DNA of 29,947 nt, taken from JANNMJ01 sp031397815 (GTDB lineage: Bacteria; Bacteroidota; Bacteroidia; Cytophagales; Hymenobacteraceae). The stretch is taken from positions 1 to 29,947 of the forward strand of contig JANNMJ010000176.1 of the NCBI GenBank assembly GCA_031397815.1, given 5' to 3'. The notes beneath the pieces were generated by a model. That model did no database searches, was not told the origin of the DNA, and worked only from the letters and a program-made list of their open reading frames with translations. Position numbers and translations under genes: made by a program. Of this stretch, positions 7,009-13,390 are shown in pieces (position 1 is the stretch's first letter; every line of letters starts with the position of its first letter).

Positions 7009-8403
7009 CTACCCGTCCATCCGCACCACTTTCGGCGTGAAGTTGCCTAGCACGTCCACGAGGTCGGTTTGGGCGGCCATTACCGTGAAAATGTCCTTGT
7101 AGGCCTGCGGCGCCTCATCCAGCCCGCCGCCGATGAGGTCGACGCCGTGGGCTTGTAGGGTTCGGCGCACTTCGGCGTCGCTCAGCTCGGCTTTTGCGCG
7201 GGTCCGCGACATCAGGCGACCGGCGCCGTGCGACGCCGATGCTAATGATGCCCGCTCGCCGCGCCCCGCCACGATGTAGCCGGGGGCGGTCATCGAGCCG
7301 GGGATGATGCCCAGGACGCCCGCCCCGGCTGGGGTTGCGCCTTTGCGGTGCACAATCACTTCGCGGCCATCGAGTAGCTCCTTCCACGCGAAGTTGTGGT
7401 GGTTCTCGACCTTCGCGAGCGGCTTTTCACCGAGGGCTTTCGCCATGCGCTGGTGAATCTGGTAATGGTTCGCCGAGGCGAAATCACCCGCCAGATTCAT
7501 CGCGGCCCAGTATTCCTGTCCGGCTTCCGTATCCAATCCGAGCCACGCCAAGTGCTTGGCTTCGGCGGGTAACTGACACGTATCCATCGCCAGCCCCGTG
7601 TAGTGCTGCGCGATGCTAGCGCCCAACCCCCGCGACCCGGAGTGTGACAACAGCCCCACGTAACGCCCCGGCGCCACCCCCAGCGCGTTGTGCGCCGACG
7701 TGATTTCGACCACTCCAAACTCCACAAAGTGGTTGCCCGAACCCGACGTCCCGACTTGCGCCGCCGCCGTATCTAGCTTGTTCCGCAGGAACGGAATGGT
7801 GCGGAACTCCTCCCGCGAGAGCACCTCGTGGTCGAGGCGCTCGCCGCGCACAAACAGCTCCCGCCCGCCAAACCGCGTGTTCGCGAGGAGCTTGTGTTGC
7901 AGCTCCTGCCGGCGCTGCTCGACCCACGTCGGCGGTAAATCGAAGATGGAGAGCGCCATCCGGCACCCGATATCCACCCCGACGGCGTACGGAATCACGG
8001 CGTTATCCGTCGCTAACACCCCGCCGATGGGCAGGCCGTAGCCGTGGTGGGCGTCGGGCATGAGGGCGCCCGCCACCGTCACGGGCAGCTTCATCGCCGT
8101 ATCCATCTGATGCCGCGCGCCCGGCTCAATGAATTCTTCGCCATAAACCGCATACGGCTTCCGGTCGACGAGCGCGACGTGGCGCGACGGCGGTGGCAGG
8201 AGCGCCGCAGCCGTATGGCTCCACGCCAAATCGGCCAAAAAGGCCTCGGGCGCAGCCAAAACCGCCTTCAAATGGTCAAGCTTTTCGGTCTGCGACCAGT
8301 GTTTATGCTCTTTGCGTTGGAGCTGGGCAAGCGCCAGCCCAATGGCACGCCCCTCCGGGAAACCGAGGCGGCGCAGGTCGTTGCCGGTAATGGAAACCGC
8401 CAT
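7009..8403 (-). CDS. rtcB: RNA-splicing/repair ligase RtcB
   Basis: GTP- and Mn-dependent ligase that joins RNA ends carrying 2',3'-cyclic phosphate or 3'-phosphate to 5'-hydroxyl ends, used in repair of cleaved tRNA and other RNAs. The 464-residue chain keeps all core motifs: MPDAHHGYGLPIGGV (115-129), VGVDIGCRM with metal ligands D144 and C147, GSGNHFVE (H225), SHSGSRG (H254), ENHHNF (about 333-338), the HRKGATPAG loop, and SHGAGR with the histidine (H392) expected to become guanylylated. It is the last gene of an apparent minus-strand unit rsr - four structured RNAs - rtcB. No RtcA cyclase and no RtcR regulator are visible in the window. The 103-base leader before the start holds three short hairpins, including AACCAT-TCG-ATGGTT. 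Confidence 0.96.
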   Translation of the reverse strand: MAVSITGNDLRRLGFPEGRAIGLALAQLQRKEHKHWSQTEKLDHLKAVLAAPEAFLADLAWSHTAAALLPPPSRHVALVDRKPYAVYGEEFIEPGARHQMDTAMKLPVTVAGALMPDAHHGYGLPIGGVLATDNAVIPYAVGVDIGCRMALSIFDLPPTWVEQRRQELQHKLLANTRFGGRELFVRGERLDHEVLSREEFRTIPFLRNKLDTAAAQVGTSGSGNHFVEFGVVEITSAHNALGVAPGRYVGLLSHSGSRGLGASIAQHYTGLAMDTCQLPAEAKHLAWLGLDTEAGQEYWAAMNLAGDFASANHYQIHQRMAKALGEKPLAKVENHHNFAWKELLDGREVIVHRKGATPAGAGVLGIIPGSMTAPGYIVAGRGERASLASASHGAGRLMSRTRAKAELSDAEVRRTLQAHGVDLIGGGLDEAPQAYKDIFTVMAAQTDLVDVLGNFTPKVVRMDG

Positions 8404-8506
8404 AACTGTTGATTTTTACGCGCCCATCAGGCGCTGATTTTCGGAATTAATTGAGGTTGGCGCAACCATCGAATGGTTTTCGATAGCAGTGCTTTTCACG
8501 ATAAAA

Positions 8507-8651
8507 ATTCGCCGGGGCAATAAACCGCCGGGCCTTCGTCTGCTGCTCTAACCACCTGAGCTACACGGCGCCAAAGACGTCGTGGCAGGACTCGAACCTG
8601 CGACCCGAAGATTAAAATCGAAGTATGGCCCGGCTACGGCACCCGGCGAAT
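8507..8651 (-). ncRNA. Y RNA-like structured RNA with a permuted tRNA-like domain (element A)
   Basis: Read on the minus strand this 145-base element folds as nested helices. The outer helix has 10 bp (8642-8651 with 8507-8516). The internal loop has TGCCGTA on the 5' side and GGTTTATTGC on the 3' side. The inner helix has 8 bp (GCCGGGCC with GGCCCGGC, 8627-8634 with 8527-8534). Inside, tRNA pieces appear in permuted order: an anticodon-like segment GATTTTAATC, then a T-arm GCAGG-TTCGAGT-CCTGC (8585-8601), an acceptor-like hairpin CACGACGTC-TTT-GGCGCCGTG (8564-8584), then a D-arm TAGCTCAGGTGGTTAGAGC (8545-8563). The 3'-half part closely resembles tRNA-Lys(UUU). This layout fits YrlA-type bacterial Y RNAs. 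A true permuted tRNA gene is the alternative. Confidence 0.75.
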
Positions 8652-8775
8652 CGTTCATCGTTGGTTCCGCCTTTTATTCCTACGGCGCAAGTGGCGCCGT
8701 GCGTTTCAAAGCAGAACGGATTGTTTTCAGCTGAAAGAAGAAAAAGGAAGAGAAAAAGAAGTCCTACCCAAGCCC

Positions 8776-8865
8776 GTCCGGGCGATAATTATCGGGCGAA
8801 GAATGGTCGATCAAAGTCGAATCCAGGTCGGGCAGGCGATGTATCGCCCGACGACGGCACCGGAC
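8776..8865 (-). ncRNA. Y RNA-like structured RNA, reduced form (element D)
   Basis: This 90-base element is recognised by the shared framework. The outer helix is GTCCGG with CCGGAC (8860-8865 with 8776-8781). The 5' loop strand is TGCCGTCG and the 3' loop strand TAATTATCGC. The inner helix is TCGGGCG with CGCCCGA (8845-8851 with 8792-8798), followed by ATACATCG, which matches ATACTTCG in elements A and B. The interior lacks a convincing T-arm or acceptor hairpin. It contains GATTCGAC and ACTTTGATC, which look like remnants of tRNA-like sequence, and a competing hairpin GGCGAT-AC-ATCGCC. It may be a degenerate copy or one with a different effector domain. Confidence 0.55.
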
Positions 8866-8909
8866 TGGCAGGGCAGCTACGTCTCTCAGGGGCCGAGACG
8901 CGGCAACTA

Positions 8910-9008
8910 GAATCGGGGCAAAAAGCGGCGAGCGGCTCGCAGGATTCGAACCTGCCCGCCCGTGAAGGCTAGCCAATCGAAGTATCGCTCGCCTACGGCA
9001 CCCGATTC
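8910..9008 (-). ncRNA. Y RNA-like structured RNA with T-arm only (element B)
   Basis: This 99-base element has an outer helix GAATCGGG with CCCGATTC (9001-9008 with 8910-8917), loop strands TGCCGTA and GCTTTTTGC, and an inner helix GGCGAGCG with CGCTCGCC (8986-8993 with 8927-8934). The inner helix is followed by ATACTTCGATT, identical to element A. The interior carries a perfect T-arm GCAGG-TTCGAAT-CCTGC (8939-8955) but no D-arm and no separate acceptor helix. GCGAG-CCG-CTCGC can form as an alternative hairpin after the T-arm. Its 5' end lies one base from the 3' end of element C, so the two are probably cut from one transcript. Confidence 0.65.
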
Positions 9009-9009
9009 A

Positions 9010-9156
9010 GCGGCCGAAGGGCAAAAAAGGGGGCAGTCTGCTTGCTCAGCGCGTTTTTCCGTTTCGCCACCAGCCGCCCGTTTGCGGCTGGGCGGGAGTC
9101 GAACCCGCAGTTTCTGGTTCCCAGAAGTAAGACTGCCCAACGGCACCTTCGGCCGC
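9010..9156 (-). ncRNA. Y RNA-like structured RNA with a permuted tRNA-like domain (element C)
   Basis: This is the first RNA after rsr in transcription order, 147 bases. The outer helix is a perfect 11 bp (GCGGCCGAAGG with CCTTCGGCCGC, 9146-9156 with 9010-9020). Loop strands are TGCCGTT and CCTTTTTTGC. The inner helix is a perfect 9 bp (GGGCAGTCT with AGACTGCCC, 9130-9138 with 9031-9039). The interior reads, in order, a hairpin TTCTGG-GAA-CCAGAA, a T-arm GCGGG-TTCGACT-CCCGC (9092-9108), an acceptor-like hairpin CCAGCCGC-N5-GCGGCTGG region (about 9070-9091), and a D-arm-like segment GTGGCGAAACGG. T-arm and D-arm wording resemble tRNA-Leu. The tRNA-like parts are circularly permuted, as in YrlA. 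Confidence 0.75.
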
Positions 9157-9197
9157 GTTGTCGTTTACAAGTTGTCGTTTACAAGTCGTTTATAAGT
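9157..9197. repeat. short tandem repeat across the rsr stop codon
   Basis: GTTGTCGTTTACAA occurs twice in tandem at 9157-9170 and 9171-9184, followed by a third, altered copy GTCGTTTATAAG. Read on the minus strand each copy contains a TAA, and the copy nearest the gene supplies the rsr stop codon at 9190-9192. The repeat fills the 33 bases between the rsr stop and the first structured RNA. Confidence 0.85.
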
Positions 9198-10731
9198 CGA
9201 TCCGGTGGATGACTTCCAGCGCCGAGCCGCCGTTTTCGAGCGCGTCGAGCACCTCGAACACCCGCTCCGACCAGCCCGCCACCAATGCCACCCCGTGGGC
9301 AGCGTCGAGCTGCACCGGCGACTGGCCGTGCCCCGCCAGATCGAAGAGGTAGAGTCGGGCATCGGGCGCCACCCGCCGCCGGTACTCACTCCAGACCCGG
9401 CCGAGCGGCTGATCGCCGGGCTTGGCCGTATTCCAGAGCTGGCAGTCGGTGAAGATGAGGACTTTGTCGGCCACCTCGCGGCGGTTGAGCAGGTCTTCGA
9501 TCACCAGATGGCCGTTGGTCGCGTAGCCCACTTCACCCTCGCGGGATCGGAGCGCCATCACATTGGCCAGTACGGATTGGCGTGGCAGCGTCACGCGCTT
9601 CCAAGTGTTCCCGAAAAAGCCTGTCGTGACGCGGGCGCACCGCGTTTGAAGCAGCATCGCGAGCAGCAAGCCGATATCGTAGCTCTGGATCGTCGATTTC
9701 GGTGCGATTGCTTTTTGCATTGAGCCCGAAACATCGCACGCCAGCACCACGCGGGTTTCGGGGCCGAAGCCCGTCAGGTGCGCCACGGAAGCTTTCGCGG
9801 CTTGCTCAAGCGCATCGAGCAGCACCGGGCCGTCGGCGCTCGTGATTGCCTGCACCTCGCGGTAGGCCGCCAGAAAGCGGAACGGCAGCTGCCGGGCGCG
9901 GGCCACTTGGGCGGGGTCGGCCAGACGGTTGGCGATTCGCTGAATCGTCGGAGCCGACACGTTGGCTTGCAGCACGTTGCGCAGGTTCCGAAGCAAGGCC
10001 ATGTAACCGAGCTGGTTGCTCGTCACGAGGTCTTCCCACGTCGCGCGGAACGCAGCGGCTTTGGCTTCCGCCGACTCAAAAGCCTGCTGACCCAACCCCG
10101 ACAAGCGCGTTTCCCACGTATTCGGCACGGGCAGCTCGCCGCGCACCAGCTGATCGAAAACGGCCTGCTGGGCTTCGGTGCGGCCTTTGGCGTGCGTCAG
10201 GAAGAGCGCATCGCGCAGCCGGATGGCGCCCACGCGGTCGTACTTGGCGAGCTGGTAGGCATCGAAGCGCGTGAACGCTTCCGCCAAGCCTTTCTGCACC
10301 TGTTTTGAGAGCTGGCCGAGGCTTTTGCGGTTCGCTGTCCGGCCGTTGGCCAAGGCGTAAAGCGCGAGCAATTCGGTGATTTCGTCGGGGCGCTGCACCA
10401 CGCGGGCCACCGTGCGCCGCACCAGATCGGAGCCGCTGGCGATGTGCGCCAGCTCCACCACCAGCACCAGTGGCACGGTGCGCAGGTTCATCTGCTCGCG
10501 GGCATACACCGCCAGACGGGCCACAAAAGCCGCCTCGCACTGGCCGATGAGCGCCCGCAGGCGGTCGACACGGGCGGGGGCTTTCTCATAAAAGCTGTCG
10601 TGGACGAACGTGGTCACGACGGCGGCGTAGAGCGCCAGTGAAGGCGTCAGGGCCACGGCCGCCGCGCCCTCGTGGTTGACGACGGCAGCCGTTTCGCCGT
10701 GCAGTAAGCGGGAGAAGAAATTGAAGCGCAT
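9190..10731 (-). CDS. rsr: Ro60-like RNA-binding protein, TROVE and vWA domains
   Basis: Ring-shaped RNA-binding protein of the Ro family, which binds Y RNAs and the ends of misfolded or damaged RNA. From the ATG at 10731 (MRFNFFSRLLHGETAAVVNH) the chain has 513 residues; the ORF continues upstream without family resemblance. The helical-repeat TROVE part covers about 25-320 (for example KAPARVDRLRALIGQCEAAF, NQLGYMALLRNLRNVL). The vWA part starts near 325 and keeps the MIDAS residues DVSGSM (D333, S335, S337), T405 and FTDCQLW (D429). Its own helix of four Y RNA-like elements and rtcB follow on the same strand. The same trio forms the rsr-yrl-rtcB operon in enterobacteria, which supports a role in RNA surveillance and repair. 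Confidence 0.94.
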   Translation of the reverse strand: MRFNFFSRLLHGETAAVVNHEGAAAVALTPSLALYAAVVTTFVHDSFYEKAPARVDRLRALIGQCEAAFVARLAVYAREQMNLRTVPLVLVVELAHIASGSDLVRRTVARVVQRPDEITELLALYALANGRTANRKSLGQLSKQVQKGLAEAFTRFDAYQLAKYDRVGAIRLRDALFLTHAKGRTEAQQAVFDQLVRGELPVPNTWETRLSGLGQQAFESAEAKAAAFRATWEDLVTSNQLGYMALLRNLRNVLQANVSAPTIQRIANRLADPAQVARARQLPFRFLAAYREVQAITSADGPVLLDALEQAAKASVAHLTGFGPETRVVLACDVSGSMQKAIAPKSTIQSYDIGLLLAMLLQTRCARVTTGFFGNTWKRVTLPRQSVLANVMALRSREGEVGYATNGHLVIEDLLNRREVADKVLIFTDCQLWNTAKPGDQPLGRVWSEYRRRVAPDARLYLFDLAGHGQSPVQLDAAHGVALVAGWSERVFEVLDALENGGSALEVIHRIDL

Positions 10732-10910
10732 AGCGGAGTGGAGAAAAAAGGAGATCAATGGGAAAGTGCAAAAAATATTCGACCGGGCGACCGAAAAATC
10801 GGTCACAGCAAAGGGAGAAAAAACCAATAAATTGGTGCGTCGGCCCGGTCGACCGCTTTCAGCTGGGCACCTCGTCCTGCGGAAAAGGAAGGAGGGCAAA
10901 ACGCTGAAAA
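10732..10910 (-). promoter_or_regulatory. upstream region of the rsr unit
   Basis: This is the presumed promoter region for rsr - RNAs - rtcB. It contains a short perfect hairpin GACCGA-AAAA-TCGGTC (10789-10804) and, on the minus strand, a T-rich run ATATTTTTTG that could serve as an imperfect -7 box. I see no -24/-12 sigma-54 pattern of the kind that drives the enterobacterial operon through RtcR. The exact start of transcription cannot be fixed from sequence. Confidence 0.35.
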
Positions 10911-10947
10911 CGAAAAACGCCCGAGTCATTGGCTGACCCGGGCGTTC
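10911..10947 (-). terminator. intrinsic terminator (minus strand)
   Basis: On the minus strand the stem AACGCCCGGGTCA / TGACTCGGGCGTT closes around CCAA with one mismatch and is followed directly by TTTTTCGTTTT. It ends the short transcription unit that begins near 11107 and insulates rsr from it. Confidence 0.8.
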
Positions 10948-11107
10948 GTATTTGCTTACAAAAAGCTAGTCTATCAGCTTCTTAGCAACCGAATGCACCC
11001 GAGCGCAGCTGGATCCTTGGGATCCATACTTGGCTTTGGTTCTAGTGAGTTGCAGAAGCGAATCATGATGCTGTGGGAAACGACTGCGGCGGTGGTTGTG
11101 CCGAATC
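10911..11107 (-). ncRNA. candidate small RNA of about 200 bases
   Basis: A good minus-strand promoter (11114-11145) and a strong terminator (10911-10947) enclose about 197 bases without a convincing gene. The only frame inside is 30 codons from 11066, with no recognisable product. The transcript can fold into a long imperfect hairpin: AACC, ACC and CGCAG near the 5' end pair with CTGCG, GGT and GGTT further on, around a perfect hairpin TGGATCC-CAA-GGATCCA (11015-11031 region). The rod-like shape and length resemble 6S-type RNA, but I see no diagnostic sequence. A small protein gene is the alternative. Confidence 0.4.
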
Positions 11108-11113
11108 GCGCTG

Positions 11114-11145
11114 CAAAGGTGCAACAATTATTTTCGACAATCCAA
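11114..11145 (-). promoter_or_regulatory. Bacteroidota-type promoter
   Basis: Read on the minus strand, TTGG (11142-11145) is followed after 20 bases by CACCTTTG (11114-11121), close to the TTG-N19/20-TAnnTTTG consensus of this phylum. It lies downstream of nuoC and directs transcription into the 200-base unit that ends at the terminator at 10911. Confidence 0.6.
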
Positions 11146-11177
11146 GAAAAAGTCAAAAATAATTTGAAATTTAGAGC

Positions 11178-11213
11178 GAATAAAAATAAGATGAGCAGGT
11201 GGGCGCAAGCCCA
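11178..11213 (-). terminator. probable terminator after nuoC
   Basis: Directly after the nuoC stop the minus strand has TGGGC-TTGC-GCCCA, a 5-bp stem, followed 13 bases later by TTATTTTTATT. The hairpin is short and the T-run is displaced, so it is a weak or partial terminator. Confidence 0.45.
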
Positions 11214-11216
11214 GCC

Positions 11217-11780
11217 CTATGCCCGCTCGCCGAACGTGGGGCGCTGGTCGCGTTCGGGCTGATAGCCGTTGCGCTCGTTGTGCTGGTCGTAGGCGACGGG
11301 CAGGCCGTGATAGACGGGTTGCGCCACATAATCGCGGCGGAGCGGGTGGCCGACCCAATCCGCCGGGCAGAGGATGCGGCGCAGGTCCGGGTGGCCGCTG
11401 AAATGAATGCCGATCAGGTCGAACGCTTCGCGCTCGTGCCAGTTGGCGGCGGGCCAAACGGCCGTCACGCTGGGCACTGTGGGCAGCGGCTCGGAATCGC
11501 GGTTGCGCTCGACGCGCACTTTGAGCGTCAGGTAATGGTCGTGCGGGAGCGAATAGAGGTGGTAGATGATCTCCATCGTGCCCGCGTCAGGCCCATTGTC
11601 GAGGGCCGACAGGCAGCTTAGGAAATCGAACCAGTGAGCGGGGTCGTCGTGCAGGAAGTGGCACACTTCCACGAGCCGGGCCGCATTCACAACGAGCGTC
11701 GGCGAGGAAGAACTGGCATCTTCCCCGAGTAAAACCGTTTCGCCGAAACGGGCGCGGAGAGTGGCGGCAAAGTCAGGCAT
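11217..11780 (-). CDS. nuoC: NADH-quinone oxidoreductase subunit C
   Basis: The 30-kDa subunit of the peripheral arm of complex I, on the cytoplasmic side of the inner membrane. The 187-residue chain carries the family signature as NWHEREAFDLIGIHFSGHP followed by DLRRILCPADWVGHPLRRDY. The preceding part (HWFDFLSCLSALDNG, MEIIYHLYSLPHDHYLTLKV) also matches. The C-terminal tail ends soon after the signature, as usual for a separate NuoC, so it is not fused to NuoD. The neighbour upstream is a GNAT acetyltransferase 29 bases away; downstream are a weak terminator and a small RNA candidate. NuoD is encoded 5.7 kb further on, with six unrelated genes and RNAs between. Confidence 0.94.
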   Translation of the reverse strand: MPDFAATLRARFGETVLLGEDASSSSPTLVVNAARLVEVCHFLHDDPAHWFDFLSCLSALDNGPDAGTMEIIYHLYSLPHDHYLTLKVRVERNRDSEPLPTVPSVTAVWPAANWHEREAFDLIGIHFSGHPDLRRILCPADWVGHPLRRDYVAQPVYHGLPVAYDQHNERNGYQPERDQRPTFGERA

Positions 11781-11809
11781 CAGGAGCAGGAATCAGGAAG
11801 AAAGTGGCG

Positions 11810-12304
11810 TCAGGAGTGAGATGCGGATTCAGCAGGTGGTTCAGCAGGCGGCGCTACTTGCGCCAATTTCACCATCCAGCGTTCCGGCAGCGGGAGCGGC
11901 GTGAAGCCGTTTTGGGCGTAGAGGCCGTGCGCGTCGGCCGTAGCGAGGAGCCAGCGGCGCGGGTTCGGGATATCGGGGTGCGAGAGAATGGTGGCGATAA
12001 GCCATTTGCCGAGGCCGTGGCCCCGGAAGGTTTCGAGGACGAATACGTCGCAGAGGTACGCGAAGGTCGTGTAATCGGTCACGACCCGCGCGTAACCGGC
12101 TTGGTGGTTGGTCGCGACTTCGTAGATGCCGAAGCAGAGCGAGTGGGCCGCCGCCCGCTCCACGGCCTGCCGGGTCACGCCTTTTGCCCAGTAAGACTGC
12201 TCGGAGAGGTACGCGTGAACGGCGCCGAAATCGAGCCGGGCCGGGTCGGTGGAAATGACGAAACGGCCGTCCGCTGACGGCCAAGAATACGATGGAAACG
12301 GCAT
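11810..12304 (-). CDS. GNAT-family N-acetyltransferase
   Basis: Acetyl-CoA-dependent acetyltransferase of unknown substrate, predicted cytosolic. The 164-residue chain shows the GNAT core: a beta-strand DVFVLETFRG followed by the acetyl-CoA loop RGHGLGKWLI (Q/R-x-x-G-x-G/A form), then the helix leading to HPDIPNPRRWLLATADAHGL and the closing YAQNGFTPL, as in small GNAT proteins that end in a YxxxGF segment. The start at 12304 (MPFPSYSWPSADGRF) is preferred over the longer frame from 12370, whose first 22 residues are arginine-rich and unlike the family. It is 29 bases upstream of nuoC on the same strand and may be co-transcribed with it, without an obvious functional link. Confidence 0.85.
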   Translation of the reverse strand: MPFPSYSWPSADGRFVISTDPARLDFGAVHAYLSEQSYWAKGVTRQAVERAAAHSLCFGIYEVATNHQAGYARVVTDYTTFAYLCDVFVLETFRGHGLGKWLIATILSHPDIPNPRRWLLATADAHGLYAQNGFTPLPLPERWMVKLAQVAPPAEPPAESASHS

Positions 12305-12433
12305 CGGTTTATGACGTTGACGTAAAGCGCGGGCGGGCGAAACCGGGAAATCCATCGCTTCGCCGCCCAATCGTCAAAATAACTAAAAACTGGACGCTGC
12401 CGCCGATTAAGTAATAAGGTAATCAAGTGCGCG

Positions 12434-12441
12434 TAGCTTTG
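12434..12441 (+). promoter_or_regulatory. -7 promoter box upstream of gluQ
   Basis: TAGCTTTG is an exact match to the TAnnTTTG box of Bacteroidota promoters, about 50 bases ahead of the GTG start of the synthetase-like gene. No clear -33 TTG was found at the right distance. Confidence 0.45.
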
Positions 12442-12490
12442 GCTTGCGCCGAATCAGCCCCTCCCCCACCCCGCACGGCCCTTTTATAAG

Positions 12491-13390
12491 GTGATACGCT
12501 CCCGGCTTGCGCCCACGCCCAGCGGCTACCTGCACGCGGGCAATGCGCTCAATTTTCTGCTGACGCAGGCGCTCGTTCAAAGCGCGCAAGGCGAGCTGCT
12601 GCTGCGCATCGACGATTTGGACCGCGAGCGCGTCCGGGCGGCGTATCTCGAAAATATCTTCGCCACACTGCGCTGGCTCGGCATTACCCCAGACGGCGGG
12701 CCGCGTGATGTGGCCGATTTTCAGGCGCATTTCTCGCAGCACCTGCGGTTGGCGCGATACCAAGTCCTGCTTGATGCGCTGGTCGGGGCGCGGCCGGGGC
12801 TGGTGTATGCTTGCACTTGCTCGCGGGCGCAAGTGGCGGCCAATGCCCGTCTAGATGGCCTATACGCGGGTACTTGTCGGGAGAAAAACCTGCCTTTAGA
12901 TACACCTGAGGCAGTTTGGCGGGTGAAGATTCCCGCCGACGCCACGGTGCGCCTGACCGACGGCTTCCTCGGGCCGCAGACGCTGAACGTGGCAGCGCTC
13001 GTCGGCGATTTCGTGGTACGGAAAAAAGACGGCCTTCCCTCCTACCAAACCGCCAGCCTCGCCGATGATGTAGCCGATGCCGTGACGCTCATCGTGCGCG
13101 GACAGGATTTGCTGCCCTCCACGGCCGCGCAGCTGTGGCTCGCCGAACAGGCCGGAGCGCCGTGGGCCGCTAGTTTCGGGGCCGTGCAGTTCTACCACCA
13201 CCCGCTGGTGGCGGGGGCTGATGGCCGGAAGCTCAGTAAATCGCAGCAAACGCCGCTGGAACGCGGCGCCCTCCACGACCCAACGAGCACGCCCGCCGCT
13301 CTCCGAGCGCAGGTGGCCGAGTGGTTGACGGCAGTGGCGCCGGTTCGTCCAGCGGTCGATTCTCTTCTGATATCCCCCCAAAAAACCTGA
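12491..13390 (+). CDS. gluQ: glutamyl-Q tRNA(Asp) synthetase-like protein
   Basis: Truncated relative of glutamyl-tRNA synthetase without an anticodon-binding domain. In the known family it attaches glutamate to queuosine at position 34 of tRNA-Asp. The 299-residue length fits GluQRS. Seen are the N-terminal RLAPTPSGYLHAGNALNF with the HIGH-like motif HAGN, the LLRIDDLDRERV segment, a zinc-type cysteine cluster (YACTCSR and YAGTCREK), and the KMSKS-like GRKLSKS. The start is a GTG at 12491; the TAGCTTTG box lies about 50 bases upstream. Its TGA shares a base with the ATG of the next gene (TGATG), so the two are likely translationally coupled. A different substrate for this paralogue cannot be excluded. 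Confidence 0.88.
   Translation: MIRSRLAPTPSGYLHAGNALNFLLTQALVQSAQGELLLRIDDLDRERVRAAYLENIFATLRWLGITPDGGPRDVADFQAHFSQHLRLARYQVLLDALVGARPGLVYACTCSRAQVAANARLDGLYAGTCREKNLPLDTPEAVWRVKIPADATVRLTDGFLGPQTLNVAALVGDFVVRKKDGLPSYQTASLADDVADAVTLIVRGQDLLPSTAAQLWLAEQAGAPWAASFGAVQFYHHPLVAGADGRKLSKSQQTPLERGALHDPTSTPAALRAQVAEWLTAVAPVRPAVDSLLISPQKT

Noticed and set aside
9021..9030. Run of six T on the minus strand as a terminator of element C
   Set aside because: Equivalent T-rich stretches in all four elements fall in the 3' strand of the internal loop and are followed by the outer helix, so they look like part of the fold.
8507..9156. A cluster of ordinary tRNA genes
   Set aside because: T-arms are perfect, but no element reads acceptor, D, anticodon, T, acceptor in the normal order. 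The arms are permuted or missing and enclosed in an extra pair of helices, which fits Y RNA-like elements better.
10974..11156. Minus-strand frame of 60 codons
   Set aside because: Its start lies upstream of the promoter at 11114-11145 that serves this unit, and the product has no family resemblance.
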